This document shows, in pieces, positions 35,721 through 44,871 of a DNA stretch of 64,000 bases. The notes below the pieces were generated by a model that had not been told where the DNA came from, searched no databases, and saw only the letters and a list, made by a program, of their open reading frames with translations. The stretch comes from Coraliomargarita sinensis (GTDB lineage Bacteria > Verrucomicrobiota > Verrucomicrobiia > Opitutales > Coraliomargaritaceae). Location of the stretch: contig NZ_QHJQ01000004.1 of assembly GCF_003185655.1 (NCBI RefSeq), positions 303,258-367,257 on the forward strand, in the 5' to 3' direction. Each line of letters starts with the position of its first letter. Position 1 is the stretch's first letter. The position numbers and the translations under genes were made by a program.

Positions 35721-36227
35721 TTAGGCCGGTGGCGTATGAGCCCGGCATCGCTTTTTCTCCATCTTCCAGTCATCCATGACGAAGCCGTGACCGATATCGG
35801 TGACAACCGGTCCACTCATGGCGAAGTCATTTTGCGCGTAAAACTTAATCGCGCTGTGGTTCTGCTTGTTTACCGTAAGACGGATACGGCACTCGGGATA
35901 GCGCTGACACAATTTATCAAGCGCCCATTTGCCGACTCCCCGCCTCTGTGTGCTTGGTAATACATAGAGTTTACTCAGAAAGAGATGCTCCTCGCAAAGA
36001 TCATAGCCGAGGTAGCCCAAGGGCTCGCCGTCAGACTCACGAATAATCGCATACTTGCGACCTGCGGCAATTTGTTCACGGATCGATTCAGTCGACTGGT
36101 ATTGGCGCAACATGTAGTCGACCTGAGCTTCCCCGATAATCGGAATGTAATGATGCTTCCAGCAGGTTTCCGCCAAGCGGGCAATACAATCAATCTCTTC
36201 GGCGGTCGTGACTGCTGCGAGTTTCAT
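35721..36227 (-). CDS. GNAT-family N-acetyltransferase
   Basis: 168 aa from the ATG at 36227; the frame extends to 36344 but the upstream part overlaps the spacer after the next gene. The acetyltransferase fold is clear: MKLAAVTTAEEIDCIARLAE, then HHYIPIIGEAQVDYMLRQY, REQIAAGRKYAIIRESDGEP, LGYLGYDL, HLFLSKLYVLPSTQRRGVGK (motif A, R-R-G-V-G-K) and RIRLTVNKQNHSAIKFYAQN. Close relatives acetylate small amines or proteins; the substrate is unknown. It converges with rph (4 bp apart) and follows the dehydroquinate-synthase-II-like gene on the same strand by 37 bp. Confidence 0.9.
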   Translation of the reverse strand: MKLAAVTTAEEIDCIARLAETCWKHHYIPIIGEAQVDYMLRQYQSTESIREQIAAGRKYAIIRESDGEPLGYLGYDLCEEHLFLSKLYVLPSTQRRGVGKWALDKLCQRYPECRIRLTVNKQNHSAIKFYAQNDFAMSGPVVTDIGHGFVMDDWKMEKKRCRAHTPPA

Positions 36228-36264
36228 GCGATGGCGTCTTCCGGATAAAGGCGAGTCATCGGGC

Positions 36265-36816
36265 TTAAGTTTCCTGAATATCTTCCTCAATCCGCTCGCC
36301 CAAGTGCCGGCCGGGCTGATCGGACAGGAAACAGACCGAGTCACCAGGTTGAACGGACTTCACATCCACCACCTCCCCGGCCTGGCGCATCAAGCGAACA
36401 CTGTCGGCTTGCTGCAGCGTTGCGGAAATACGCTTCCCCGCATACCGCGCGATTATACGGAGGAGCGGCCGCTTCTCGATTTTAATGCGGCCGATCGGTA
36501 CCATGCGTTGCGCGCCGCTTCCAGCATGCACCACCATGACCGACATCTCGGGCGTCAAATCGCTCAGATAACGGGTCTTTTCATTCTCGCCCAGAAGGTA
36601 GTGGTGGATCGCGCCACAGTTCACACGGAAGGGACGCGGCGGATAGGTTTCCGAGGATTGGTTCTCGGACAGAACCAGTAAATAGCCGTGCCCCGTGTCC
36701 CCGAGCAAAAGTCCCTCCTCGGGTTCCAAACGGTCAGCCAGATCCAGACAGACCCGAGTGCCCTCCCCGATGGTTTCCACCGCTTCGACTTCACAAAATT
36801 GCAACCGGCTAGACAT
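36265..36816 (-). CDS. Half-length 3-dehydroquinate synthase II-like protein
   Basis: 183 aa from the ATG at 36816. The whole protein aligns, from memory, with the C-terminal half of archaeal-type 3-dehydroquinate synthase II: VEAVETIGEGTRVCLDLADR, PEEGLLLGDTGHGYLLVLSE, RPFRVNCGAIHHYLL, KTRYLSDLTPEMSVMVVHA, IGRIKIEKRPLLRIIARYA, SVQPGDSVCFL and GRHLGERIEEDIQE. Full enzymes are about 330-390 aa, so the N-terminal half is missing, and the ~270 bp upstream is repeat sequence with no candidate for it. It is either a truncated gene or a stand-alone domain with its own role. DHQS II carries out an NAD-dependent cyclisation in aromatic amino-acid synthesis; activity here is doubtful. Confidence 0.7.
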   Translation of the reverse strand: MSSRLQFCEVEAVETIGEGTRVCLDLADRLEPEEGLLLGDTGHGYLLVLSENQSSETYPPRPFRVNCGAIHHYLLGENEKTRYLSDLTPEMSVMVVHAGSGAQRMVPIGRIKIEKRPLLRIIARYAGKRISATLQQADSVRLMRQAGEVVDVKSVQPGDSVCFLSDQPGRHLGERIEEDIQET

Positions 36817-36935
36817 AACCACCATCATGAAGGCAACCGTCCATGAACGTCAACGCAGGTCCGTCTGAATTGTCGCAGGTCGATGATGTGGTCATCAGCC
36901 TTACGGACCGTTGCTACATTTTCGTTTTCTATCCC

Positions 36936-37045
36936 TAAAGTTCCCGAACCTGTAGCCGAACGCCTTAGCGTTTGGTCCCGGTGTAGCTGAACGCCTTAGC
37001 GTTTGGTCCGGATATCGCGATCATCGGCCTCACGGACCGATGCTA
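36936..37045. repeat. REP-like repeat cluster
   Basis: Tandem degenerate units GTAGC(C/T)GAACGCCTTAGCGTTTGGTCC at ~36952-36980 and ~36983-37010, flanked by palindromic remnants of ..GATGATGTGGTCATCAGCC-TACGGACCGTTGCTAC.. and a matching ACGGACCGATGCTAC copy. Units resemble the GTAGCCGAAGCGCTTCCGCTTCGGACC units around the transposase at 43853. No gene is seen in 36817-37093. Confidence 0.6.
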
Positions 37046-37093
37046 CATATAAGCTGTCTTTCTTTCTCTACGCCCTGCCCGATATTTGCCCAA

Positions 37094-37480
37094 CTATCCG
37101 CCGGCTCGAACCGGCTGAAAGCCGCGTTTTTCCAATTCGGCAACGGCGCGGTCCCGCACATCGCCCTGCAGCTCAATCGTGCGCCCCTTCAAAGTACCGC
37201 CGCAGGCGCAGGACTTCTTTAAATCGAAAGCCAATTTATCCAGCTCACCCAAAGGCAAATGCGTGGCGAAGTCCGACAAGGTCGTCACGGTCTTGCCGCC
37301 CCGGCCACTTTTTTCACGTCGCAATTCGACTCGTCCTTTCTTTGGAGCCGCCTTGGGCTTTTTTTTCGAGGTCGCCCCCGACGATCCTTTTTGGGCTTTC
37401 GGCAAGCCGGTCGAAGAAAGTGTGTCGAATGGATTCGCGCCGAGTGATTCCCCGCCGCCGGTATCGATGCGCTTGCTCAT
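37094..37480 (-). CDS. SUI1/eIF1-family translation factor (YciH-like)
   Basis: 128 aa from the ATG at 37480. A Lys/Pro/Ala-rich N-terminal tail (KAQKGSSGATSKKKPKAAPK) precedes the SUI1 fold: RVELRREKSGRGGKTVTTLS, LGELDKLAFDLKKSCACGGT, LKGRTIELQGDVRDRAVAEL, EKRGFQPVRAGG. Bacterial YciH proteins resemble eukaryotic eIF1 and affect start-site fidelity, though they are not essential. It overlaps the 70-aa gene upstream by four bases (ATGA at 37477-37480), so the two are translated together. Confidence 0.93.
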   Translation of the reverse strand: MSKRIDTGGGESLGANPFDTLSSTGLPKAQKGSSGATSKKKPKAAPKKGRVELRREKSGRGGKTVTTLSDFATHLPLGELDKLAFDLKKSCACGGTLKGRTIELQGDVRDRAVAELEKRGFQPVRAGG

Positions 37481-37689
37481 GCTTCGTGAGGCATATCGGG
37501 ATTCTCCAGCCACTCAAGCGCTTTCATGTAGCTTCGACGGCTCAGGTAATGGGCGAGATCCCGCGGAAGTGCTTCCTCCTTCGCAATCGCATCCAAACCG
37601 GCGAGAGCCTTCCGGATGGAGAGCCCGTCTTGAGGGGGCTCCGCGCCGGTCGCGACTTTCAGAAATTGACGTATTTGGTCCTTATTCAT
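37477..37689 (-). CDS. Small conserved hypothetical protein upstream of the SUI1-family gene
   Basis: 70 aa, acidic at the C-terminus. It has an amphipathic first helix (NKDQIRQFLKVATG), then LSIRKALAGLDAIAKEEALP and RDLAHYLSRRSYMKALEWLE. No family is recognised; the LSRRSYMKALEWLE helix looks like a small helical regulator or coiled-coil adaptor. The ATGA overlap with the YciH-like gene gives it the best support as a real gene. The gene stands divergent to the 2-oxoglutarate dehydrogenase operon, with an AT-rich shared intergenic region (37690-37837) containing the palindrome CTTGATATCAAG. Confidence 0.7.
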   Translation of the reverse strand: MNKDQIRQFLKVATGAEPPQDGLSIRKALAGLDAIAKEEALPRDLAHYLSRRSYMKALEWLENPDMPHEA

Positions 37690-37837
37690 ATCTTGATATC
37701 AAGCTAAAAATCCGTAAATACAAGCACTATAACGAGTTCCTGAATTAAGCTAAGCTTATAGATCATAAATTTACGCTTAAGAATTTGAGTTTCTAATGTA
37801 ACAACGTAGACCTCTCCAACGAATTCTGCCACAAAAA

Positions 37838-40624
37838 ATGAAACATTCCCCAGTCGCAAGCCGTTGGAACGCGGATCTCATCGACCAGAACTACGAAACC
37901 TGGCTGACCAACCCGTCAGCGCTTGACCGTGAGTGGCAAGCATTCTTCGAGGGTTTTAACCTCGGACTCAGCGAAGCGCCCCCCTCTGCGGGCGATTCGG
38001 CAGAAGGTTCTACCGACCCGGAACGCTTTTCCGAGGACAGTTTTGCCATCAAGCAGGCGCGCGCCATCGGCTTGATCTACGCCTACCGTTCCATCGGCCA
38101 CACCATAGCGCGTTTCAACCCCCTGAACAAGGAAGCGCCGACAAACCCGAGACTGACCCTGCAGCGTCTCGGCTTCGACAAATCCGACTTGGAGCAGGTC
38201 TTTCACACAGGCAACTACCTGGGTGGTCTGGAAATGAAGCTGGGCGAATTGCGGGAGCGTCTGGAAAAGACCTACTGCAGCACAGTGGGCGTTGAGTACA
38301 TCCACATTCAGGAAACACCCAAGCGTCGCTGGATCCAGTCCTGCATTGAACCGGAGTGCTTCAGTCCCAGCTTCGACAAGGCGAAGAAGAAGCAAATCCT
38401 GCGCTCCGTGATCGAGGCAGAAGCTTTTGAGAACTTCCTTCAGACACGCTATGTCGGCCAGAAACGTTTCTCTCTCGAGGGCGGCGAAACCTTACTCGCC
38501 TGCCTGGAAAGCATCCTGCAACGTTCGAAGCGGAACAAGGTCGACGAGATTGTCATGGGGATGGCCCACCGCGGTCGTCTGAACGTGCTGGCGAATTTCC
38601 TGGGCAAATCGTTTGAGTACATTCTTCGCGAATTTTCCGAGAACTACGTTCCCGACACTATTTACGGCGATGGTGACGTAAAGTATCACCTCGGCTACGA
38701 AACCCGGCGCAAGACGGAAGACGGCCATGAAGTCGATATTCGACTGGCGGCCAACCCCAGCCACCTGGAAGCGGTCAATCCTGTCGTCGAGGGCAAGGCC
38801 CGGGCCCGCCAGCGTATTCGCGGGGACCTGGAGCGTAAGAAAGTACTGCCCGTCCTGATCCACGGTGACGCCGCCATCGCCGGTCAGGGGATTGTCGCGG
38901 AAGTCTTCAATTTCTCACAGCTCAAGGGTTACCGTACCGGTGGCACCATACATATCGTTATCAATAACCAGATCGGCTTCACCACCAGTCCCGAAGACGC
39001 CCGTTCCAGCCGCTATTGTACCGATGTCGCCAAAATCGTGGAAGCTCCCATTTTCCACGTCAACGGAAACGACCCGCTGGCGGTCGTGGCTGCGATGGAA
39101 GCAGCCTTTGACTACCGCCAGACATTCGGCTGCGATGTGGTGATCGACATGTATTGCTGGCGTAAGCACGGGCACAACGAGGCAGACGAGCCTGCTTTCA
39201 CCCAGCCGGTGCTTTACAAGACCATTAAAGAGATGAAGCCGGTCGGCGAGAGTCTGGCCAAACAGCTGGTTGATAGCGGTGAATTTACCGAGGAGGAAAT
39301 CGAGGAAATCAGGAAGGCCTACCATGACCGGCTCAATACGGCTTTTGACAAAGTAAAGGAGGAAGAAGGCAAGCACGTCCAGCACAAGGACGAGTCCTCC
39401 GCCACCAAGCAGCCACCATACAACTTCAAGGGCTTTGAGACGCGTGTCTCCAAAGAACAATTACACCACATCGTCGAAGAGCACACGCGTTTCCCGGAAG
39501 GCTTTAATGTCAACCGCAAGATCAAGCGCCAGATGGAGGCCAAATTAAAAGCCTTTGAAGAGGATACCGGTATCGACTGGGGCATGGGCGAAGCACTCGC
39601 CTTCGGTTCCCTCCTGATGGACGGCACCCCCGTCCGTATCAGCGGTCAGGACTCCAAGCGTGGCACATTCAGCCACCGCCACGCCGTGGTCTACGATACG
39701 GAAACACGCGAACGCTACACCAACCTGCTCAATTTGAGCGAGGATCAGGCCCAGTTCTGCGTGCACAACTCTCTACTCTCCGAGGCGGCCGTACTCGGCT
39801 TTGACTACGGCTACTCACTGGATTATCCACAAATGCTCTGCATCTGGGAGGCTCAGTTCGGCGACTTCGTCAACGGGGCCCAGGTTATCATCGACCAGTT
39901 CCTGACCAGCTCGGAATCAAAATGGGGCCGACTCAGCGGCCTCGTCATGCTGCTGCCTCATGGCTATGAAGGTCAGGGGCCGGAGCACTCCTCCGCCCGT
40001 CTGGAACGTTTCCTCCAGGCCTGTGCGGAAAATAACATCCAAGTCTGTAACCTGACGACACCGGCACAGCTCTTCCACGTGCTCCGCCGCCAGATGAAGC
40101 GTGAATTCAAGAAGCCGCTTATTATTATGGCGCCCAAGAGCCTACTAAGGCACAGAGAGTGTGTTTCGAAGGTAGCCGAGTTTACGGATAATGAATTCTG
40201 GTCGATTCTCGACGACAGTTCCGTCACTAAAAAGAATACCAAGCGTATCATACTTTGCTCGGGCAAGGTCTATTACGACCTGCTCGCCTACCGCAGGGAG
40301 CATAAGATTAAGGATGCGGCTTTGGTTCGTGTCGAACAATTCTATCCGCTGAACACCGAACTGATCAAAAAGATCGTCAGCAAATACCCGGACGATGCAG
40401 AGCTGGTCTGGTGTCAGGAAGAGCCCAAAAACATGGGCGGCTACACATTCATGATGCCACGGCTCCTCTCGGTGCTCGAAAGAATGCCGCGTTACGCGGG
40501 CCGTCGCGCTGCGGCCAGCCCCGCAGTCGGCTCACTTGCGAAACACAAACGTGAACAGCAAAGGCTCGTCGAAGCTGCCTTCGGCCTAGGCGACCCGAAC
40601 GCGAACAGCTCGGAAATCGATTAA
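37838..40624 (+). CDS. sucA: 2-oxoglutarate dehydrogenase E1 component
   Basis: 928 aa, the usual size. The short N-terminal segment ([30 protein letters not shown]) is the E1o arm that docks to E2. Thiamine-diphosphate features follow: [72 protein letters not shown] and [20 protein letters not shown], then [15 protein letters not shown] and the C-terminal [15 protein letters not shown]. It decarboxylates 2-oxoglutarate and acylates the lipoyl domain of E2 in the TCA cycle. First gene of a three-gene cluster (E1, E2, E3) starting at 37838, divergent from the small SUI1 operon. Confidence 0.97.
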   Translation: MKHSPVASRWNADLIDQNYETWLTNPSALDREWQAFFEGFNLGLSEAPPSAGDSAEGSTDPERFSEDSFAIKQARAIGLIYAYRSIGHTIARFNPLNKEAPTNPRLTLQRLGFDKSDLEQVFHTGNYLGGLEMKLGELRERLEKTYCSTVGVEYIHIQETPKRRWIQSCIEPECFSPSFDKAKKKQILRSVIEAEAFENFLQTRYVGQKRFSLEGGETLLACLESILQRSKRNKVDEIVMGMAHRGRLNVLANFLGKSFEYILREFSENYVPDTIYGDGDVKYHLGYETRRKTEDGHEVDIRLAANPSHLEAVNPVVEGKARARQRIRGDLERKKVLPVLIHGDAAIAGQGIVAEVFNFSQLKGYRTGGTIHIVINNQIGFTTSPEDARSSRYCTDVAKIVEAPIFHVNGNDPLAVVAAMEAAFDYRQTFGCDVVIDMYCWRKHGHNEADEPAFTQPVLYKTIKEMKPVGESLAKQLVDSGEFTEEEIEEIRKAYHDRLNTAFDKVKEEEGKHVQHKDESSATKQPPYNFKGFETRVSKEQLHHIVEEHTRFPEGFNVNRKIKRQMEAKLKAFEEDTGIDWGMGEALAFGSLLMDGTPVRISGQDSKRGTFSHRHAVVYDTETRERYTNLLNLSEDQAQFCVHNSLLSEAAVLGFDYGYSLDYPQMLCIWEAQFGDFVNGAQVIIDQFLTSSESKWGRLSGLVMLLPHGYEGQGPEHSSARLERFLQACAENNIQVCNLTTPAQLFHVLRRQMKREFKKPLIIMAPKSLLRHRECVSKVAEFTDNEFWSILDDSSVTKKNTKRIILCSGKVYYDLLAYRREHKIKDAALVRVEQFYPLNTELIKKIVSKYPDDAELVWCQEEPKNMGGYTFMMPRLLSVLERMPRYAGRRAAASPAVGSLAKHKREQQRLVEAAFGLGDPNANSSEID

Positions 40625-40682
40625 CCTTCTCCCGCCACGGGAGCACCATTCATCATTCAACGATCCACACCCAACTAATTTT

Positions 40683-42023
40683 ATGGCTACCGAAGTAAAA
40701 GTTCCCGCGATGGGCGAATCCATCAGCTCTGGCATTCTGGCCGCCTGGCACGTCAAGTCCGGCGACTACGTCGAAGAAGGCCAGACCATCTACGAACTCG
40801 AAACCGACAAGATCACCTCCGAAGCAAACGCCGAAGTCTCCGGTGTCATTACGATCGAAGTCGAGGCCGATGAAGAAGTGGAAATCGGACAGGTCGTCGC
40901 CACGATTGACGAAAGTGCTTCGGCTGGGCCGAAGAGTGAAAGTGACGGTGAGAGTGAAAGCGGTACTTCGGCTTCGGACGATTCTGAAGACAAGGAAGGC
41001 GGCTCTGGCGAAGACGATAATCGTTCGGATTCCGAGGAGCAACCGAACAAAGACGGGCAGGAGCTTGCAGCTTCCGGCGGGAAAAAGGTCGACCCGGAAG
41101 CCACGCTTTCCCCCGCGGCTCGAAAGGCGGCCGAAGAAACCGGGGTCGACGTTTCAAAACTTAATGGTAGCGGCAAGGATGGTCGAGTCACCAAGGACGA
41201 CATTCTGAAGGCGGCCGAAAAGGCAGACAGCAGCCAAAAGTCGGGGGACAGAAGCCAGAGGACAGATGACAGAGGACAGAAGTCCGAATCGCCCGCTCCG
41301 GCACCCTCCGCCCCGAAATCGGGTGAGCGCGAAACGCGTAAGAAGATGTCTCCGCTCCGTAAGAAGATCGCCGAGCACCTAGTTAACGCTTCGCAACAAT
41401 CTGCCATGCTCACGACCTTTAACGAGGTTGATATGAGCGCGGTGATGAAACTTCGCAAAACCCATCAGGACGCATTTGTCGAACGCCACGGCATCAAGCT
41501 AGGCTTCATGTCTTTCTTCACCAAGGCCGTGACGCACGCGCTCAAGGCAGTACCGGAGGTCAATGCACGTATCGAGGGCAACGAGGTCGTCAGCCAGCAC
41601 TACTACGATATCGGCGTGGCCGTCGGCACGGACAAGGGACTGATGGTGCCCGTGGTCCGCGAATGCGACCAAAAGGACTTTGCCCAGATCGAGAAAGATA
41701 TCATCGGCTACGCTAAGGCCGCCCGCGACGGCAAGATACAGATGTCCGATCTTCAAGGCGGTGTCTTCACTATCTCCAACGGCGGGATCTACGGCTCGAT
41801 GCTGAGCACACCGATCATCAACTTCCCGCAACCCGCGATTCTGGGACTGCACAACATTCAGCAGCGGGCCGTTGTCATCGACGGTGAGGTGGTCGCGCGC
41901 CCGATGATGTATCTGGCACTCAGTTATGACCACCGTCTGATCGACGGCAAGGAAGCCGTTACCTTCCTGGTAAAAATCAAGGAAGCCATCGAGGATCCCG
42001 CCCGTTTATTGTTCGGCATCTAG
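40683..42023 (+). CDS. sucB: Dihydrolipoyllysine-residue succinyltransferase (E2)
   Basis: 446 aa. Residues 1-76 are a lipoyl domain with the lipoylated Lys in [14 protein letters not shown]. The linker that follows is Ser/Glu/Asp-rich and in part made of simple repeats (residues ~80-120 and ~185-215). The E3/E1-binding domain lies at ~135-175 ([34 protein letters not shown]). The catalytic domain at ~220-446 has [50 protein letters not shown], and the HxxxDG active site in [12 protein letters not shown]. It transfers the succinyl group from lipoamide to CoA. The last codons lie in an 18-bp perfect hairpin. Confidence 0.97.
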   Translation: MATEVKVPAMGESISSGILAAWHVKSGDYVEEGQTIYELETDKITSEANAEVSGVITIEVEADEEVEIGQVVATIDESASAGPKSESDGESESGTSASDDSEDKEGGSGEDDNRSDSEEQPNKDGQELAASGGKKVDPEATLSPAARKAAEETGVDVSKLNGSGKDGRVTKDDILKAAEKADSSQKSGDRSQRTDDRGQKSESPAPAPSAPKSGERETRKKMSPLRKKIAEHLVNASQQSAMLTTFNEVDMSAVMKLRKTHQDAFVERHGIKLGFMSFFTKAVTHALKAVPEVNARIEGNEVVSQHYYDIGVAVGTDKGLMVPVVRECDQKDFAQIEKDIIGYAKAARDGKIQMSDLQGGVFTISNGGIYGSMLSTPIINFPQPAILGLHNIQQRAVVIDGEVVARPMMYLALSYDHRLIDGKEAVTFLVKIKEAIEDPARLLFGI

Positions 42024-42040
42024 CCGAACAATAAACGGGC
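42000..42040 (+). promoter_or_regulatory. Perfect hairpin spanning the sucB stop codon
   Basis: Arms 42000-42017 and 42023-42040 are exact complements of 18 bases each, with a 5-base loop; the stop TAG occupies 42021-42023. The right arm is an inverted copy of the last six codons. No T-run follows, so it is more likely an mRNA-stability or attenuation element than a terminator. Confidence 0.7.
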
Positions 42041-42155
42041 GGGTGTCAGAAAGTGAAAAGTATGAAAGTGAAAATGTGTCTTATCACTTACACCTTCCTA
42101 CCCTCTCACCTTCCTGCTTTCCTACCTTCTCACCTGCAAACTTTCCCACCAAATT

Positions 42156-43565
42156 ATGTCTCAAGAACAACCATTTGATATCGCCGTCATCGGGTCAGGC
42201 CCCGGTGGCTATGTCGCTGCCATCAAGGCCGCACAACTCGGTTTCAAGACCGCCATCGTCGAGAAAAGCAAAAGCCTCGGCGGTACCTGCCTGAACGTAG
42301 GCTGCATCCCGAGCAAGGCCCTTCTCCACTCTACGGAGATGTATCACTTTGCAGCGCACGGCGCCGATGACCACGGCATCGATCTGACCAACCTATCGAT
42401 CAACATCGAAAAATTGATGGCCAAAAAGGACAAGATCGTCAGCCAGCTGTGCGGCGGGGTCTCCCAACTGATGAAGGCCAACAAAATCACGGTTTTCAAC
42501 GGACTCGGCACGCTCAAGGATAACGGCAAAATTGAGATTCGCGGCGGCAAGAGCGAAGAAGAGATTACGGCCAAACACATCATTATCGCGACCGGTTCGG
42601 CTTCGGTCGAGCTCCCCTTCCTTCCTTTCGACGGAGAGACCGTCGTGAGCAGCACGGAAGCCATCGCTTTTGATGAAGTCCCGAAAAAGATGGTTGTGGT
42701 CGGCGCCGGTGCCATCGGTTTGGAACTCGGCTCGGTTTGGTCGCGTCTCGGCGCGCAGGTCGATGTCATCGAGTTCCTTCCCCTAATCGCTCCGACCTTT
42801 GACAAGGACGTCTCCAAAATGGCCGAGCGGGTCTTCAAGAAACAGGGCATGAACTTTCACCTCAGCACCAAGGTCACCGGCCTGAAGAAGGAAGGCGGAA
42901 AGAATATCCTGACGGCCGAAAATAAAAAGGGCGAAGAGATCGAATTTGAATGCGACAAAGTGCTCGTCTCCGTGGGCCGTAAGCCTTTTACAGAAAGCCT
43001 CGGGCTGGAGGGCATCGGAATTGAAACCGACGACAAGGGCCGCATTCCAGTTAACGAGCATTTTAAGACATCGGTCGACGGCGTTTACGCCATTGGCGAC
43101 GTTATTGCCGGCCCCATGCTCGCCCACAAGGCGGAGGAAGAAGGTGTCGCCTGCGTCGAGCGCATCGCCGGTGAAGCCGGACACGTCAATTACGACGTGA
43201 TTCCCAATGTCATCTATACCGAGCCGGAAATTTCCAGCGTCGGGATGACCCAGGAGGAAGCCAAGGAAAAGGGGCTCGATGTCAAAGTCGGAAAGTTCAA
43301 CATGATGGCCAATGGTCGCGCCATTGCTATGGACGGTACAGATGGCTTTGCCAAAGTGATCGCCGACAAAGAAACCGACCGTATTCTCGGAGTCCAAATC
43401 ATCGCCAAAGGCAGCTCCGAGATGATCGCCTCCGCCGTGGCCCACATGGAATACGGCGGCAGTGCCGAGGATCTCGGCCGCACGATCCACGCCCACCCCA
43501 CCATGAGCGAAGCGCTCAAGGAAGCAGCGCTGGCCGTGGATAAAAAAGCGATCCACAGCGTGTAG
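42156..43565 (+). CDS. lpdA: Dihydrolipoamide dehydrogenase (E3)
   Basis: 469 aa. FAD-binding segment [20 protein letters not shown], redox-active disulfide [21 protein letters not shown] site [23 protein letters not shown]-ribose site [20 protein letters not shown] and the C-terminal interface with the catalytic His-Glu pair ([13 protein letters not shown]). It reoxidises dihydrolipoamide for the 2-oxoglutarate complex and probably also for pyruvate dehydrogenase and glycine cleavage. It follows the E2 gene by 132 bp of repeat-rich spacer (GTGAAA-type and pyrimidine repeats), so it may have some independent expression. Confidence 0.97.
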   Translation: MSQEQPFDIAVIGSGPGGYVAAIKAAQLGFKTAIVEKSKSLGGTCLNVGCIPSKALLHSTEMYHFAAHGADDHGIDLTNLSINIEKLMAKKDKIVSQLCGGVSQLMKANKITVFNGLGTLKDNGKIEIRGGKSEEEITAKHIIIATGSASVELPFLPFDGETVVSSTEAIAFDEVPKKMVVVGAGAIGLELGSVWSRLGAQVDVIEFLPLIAPTFDKDVSKMAERVFKKQGMNFHLSTKVTGLKKEGGKNILTAENKKGEEIEFECDKVLVSVGRKPFTESLGLEGIGIETDDKGRIPVNEHFKTSVDGVYAIGDVIAGPMLAHKAEEEGVACVERIAGEAGHVNYDVIPNVIYTEPEISSVGMTQEEAKEKGLDVKVGKFNMMANGRAIAMDGTDGFAKVIADKETDRILGVQIIAKGSSEMIASAVAHMEYGGSAEDLGRTIHAHPTMSEALKEAALAVDKKAIHSV

Positions 43566-43601
43566 GCCCCGGGTTGAAGCGCTCCCGTACTCAATCCGTA
43601 A

Positions 43602-43790
43602 CCGAAGCGCTTCCACTTCGGGTCATTCGTTAGCGCCCGCCCTATCGTTCCGGACGCGAAGGCGCCCGGCTACAGTTCTAAAACCGAGCCATTCATTCCC
43701 TAACCGTAGCCGAAGCGCTTCCGCTTCGGACCATTCGTCACCGCCTGCCGAACGCAAAGGCGTCCGACTACAGTTCCGGAACCAAAAAAC
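43602..43790. repeat. REP-like block left of the RAYT gene
   Basis: Palindromic units CCGAAGCGCTTCCACTTCGG and GCCGAAGCGCTTCCGCTTCGG alternate with GAACGCGAAGGCG(C/T)CCGGCTAC-type units. About 130 bp (43606-43734) are almost identical to 44538-44667 on the other side of the transposase. This is the arrangement expected for REP sequences mobilised by the gene between them. The gap 43566-43852 holds no other gene. Confidence 0.85.
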
Positions 43791-43852
43791 CATCCCGCTT
43801 CGATCTGGTTTAGCCTTGAACCTTTCCCGGAAATCCCGGTTTTTCATAATTT

Positions 43853-44380
43853 ATGAAAGGTAAGCTTCCCCGCTTGAATTCCGCGTATTATCGCGGACAA
43901 GCGTACATTTTCTGGACACATACGACAGACCGGCGTCGAAGATTCGACTTGGATAAGGCATTCCATTTTCGCTTCCGCGAAATGCTCCTGCACACTTGTC
44001 TGCGCTATCGCTTAGCCACCCCCGTTTACTGCATCATGCCGGATCATATCCACCTCCTCTGGATTGGCCTGGATAACGCCAAGAGCGACCAGCTCAAGGC
44101 AACCTCCTTTATGAGGAAGTATTTCGGCCGGCACATCGCTCCCGTTCGATGGCAAGAACAAGCCCACGACCACGTCGTTCGCGAGGAGGAGCGACAATCC
44201 GGGTGCTATGGGGATACGATTCATTATATTTTGCGAAATCCAGTGCGCGCCGGATTGGTTGAAAAATGGGAGGACTATCCTTACATAGGAGCGATGTTAC
44301 CCGGCTACCCCGACCTTGATCGTCGAGATCCTGGATTTCACGATCGCTTTTGGCGTTTGGTCGAAAAGGAGTCCTCTTGA
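43853..44380 (+). CDS. REP-associated tyrosine transposase (RAYT, Y1_Tnp family)
   Basis: 175 aa. The HUH-type endonuclease signature is clear: YCIMPDHIHLLWIGL gives the metal-binding H-x-H, and the catalytic Tyr sits in IHYILRNPVRAGLV. RGQAYIFWTHTTDRRRRFD at the start is typical as well. RAYTs are usually single-copy, immobile as insertion sequences, and process REP palindromes as single strands. The start ATG at 43853 has no strong ribosome site. REP-like blocks of near-identical sequence flank it on both sides (43602-43790 and 44425-44667), and related units lie at 36936-37045, supporting function in this genome. Confidence 0.9.
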   Translation: MKGKLPRLNSAYYRGQAYIFWTHTTDRRRRFDLDKAFHFRFREMLLHTCLRYRLATPVYCIMPDHIHLLWIGLDNAKSDQLKATSFMRKYFGRHIAPVRWQEQAHDHVVREEERQSGCYGDTIHYILRNPVRAGLVEKWEDYPYIGAMLPGYPDLDRRDPGFHDRFWRLVEKESS

Positions 44381-44424
44381 GCCGTTTATCTCTCAAGCCC
44401 ACGCGAATAGCTCCGAGACCACTG

Positions 44425-44667
44425 CGCTTCCATTTCGGATCATTCGTCACCACCTGCCCTTTCGTTCCGAACGCGAAGGCGTCCGGCTACGGTTCTCGAA
44501 TCGGACCGAGCTACTTGTTCCCGAATCCGCGCAACCAAAGCGCTTCCACTTCGGGTCATTCGTTAGCGCCGGCCCTATCGTTCCGAACGCGAAGGCGCCC
44601 GGCTACCGTTCTGAAACCGAGCCATTCATTACCTAACCGTAGCCGAAGCGCTTCCGCTTCGGACCAT
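44425..44667. repeat. REP-like block right of the RAYT gene
   Basis: It begins with CGCTTCCATTTCGGATCATTCGTCACCACC and continues with TTCCGAACGCGAAGGCGTCCGGCTAC units. 44538-44667 duplicate 43606-43734 almost base for base. The rest of the 490-bp gap up to the M66-like gene shows no supportable gene. Confidence 0.85.
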
Positions 44668-44871
44668 CCCTCTGATCCAGATCGGTCGAAGCGAGGTCAA
44701 TCGCGTCATTGCGTCGTCTATGACCGGACTTCCAAGCAGCGTCCGCCCATGCCTGGACGGTATCATGCAAGCACGAGCCCTACCGAAAGACTCTTAAGTT
44801 AACGCCATTCACGTTTGGCCCCTTTTGCCCTTCAAACACCTCAAAAAACTTATGCCCATGGGGTGGTAATC

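Noticed and set aside
43602..44667. Possible CRISPR array in the repeat blocks around the RAYT gene
   Set aside because: Units are palindromic, irregularly spaced and degenerate, without constant spacers, and no cas genes are nearby.
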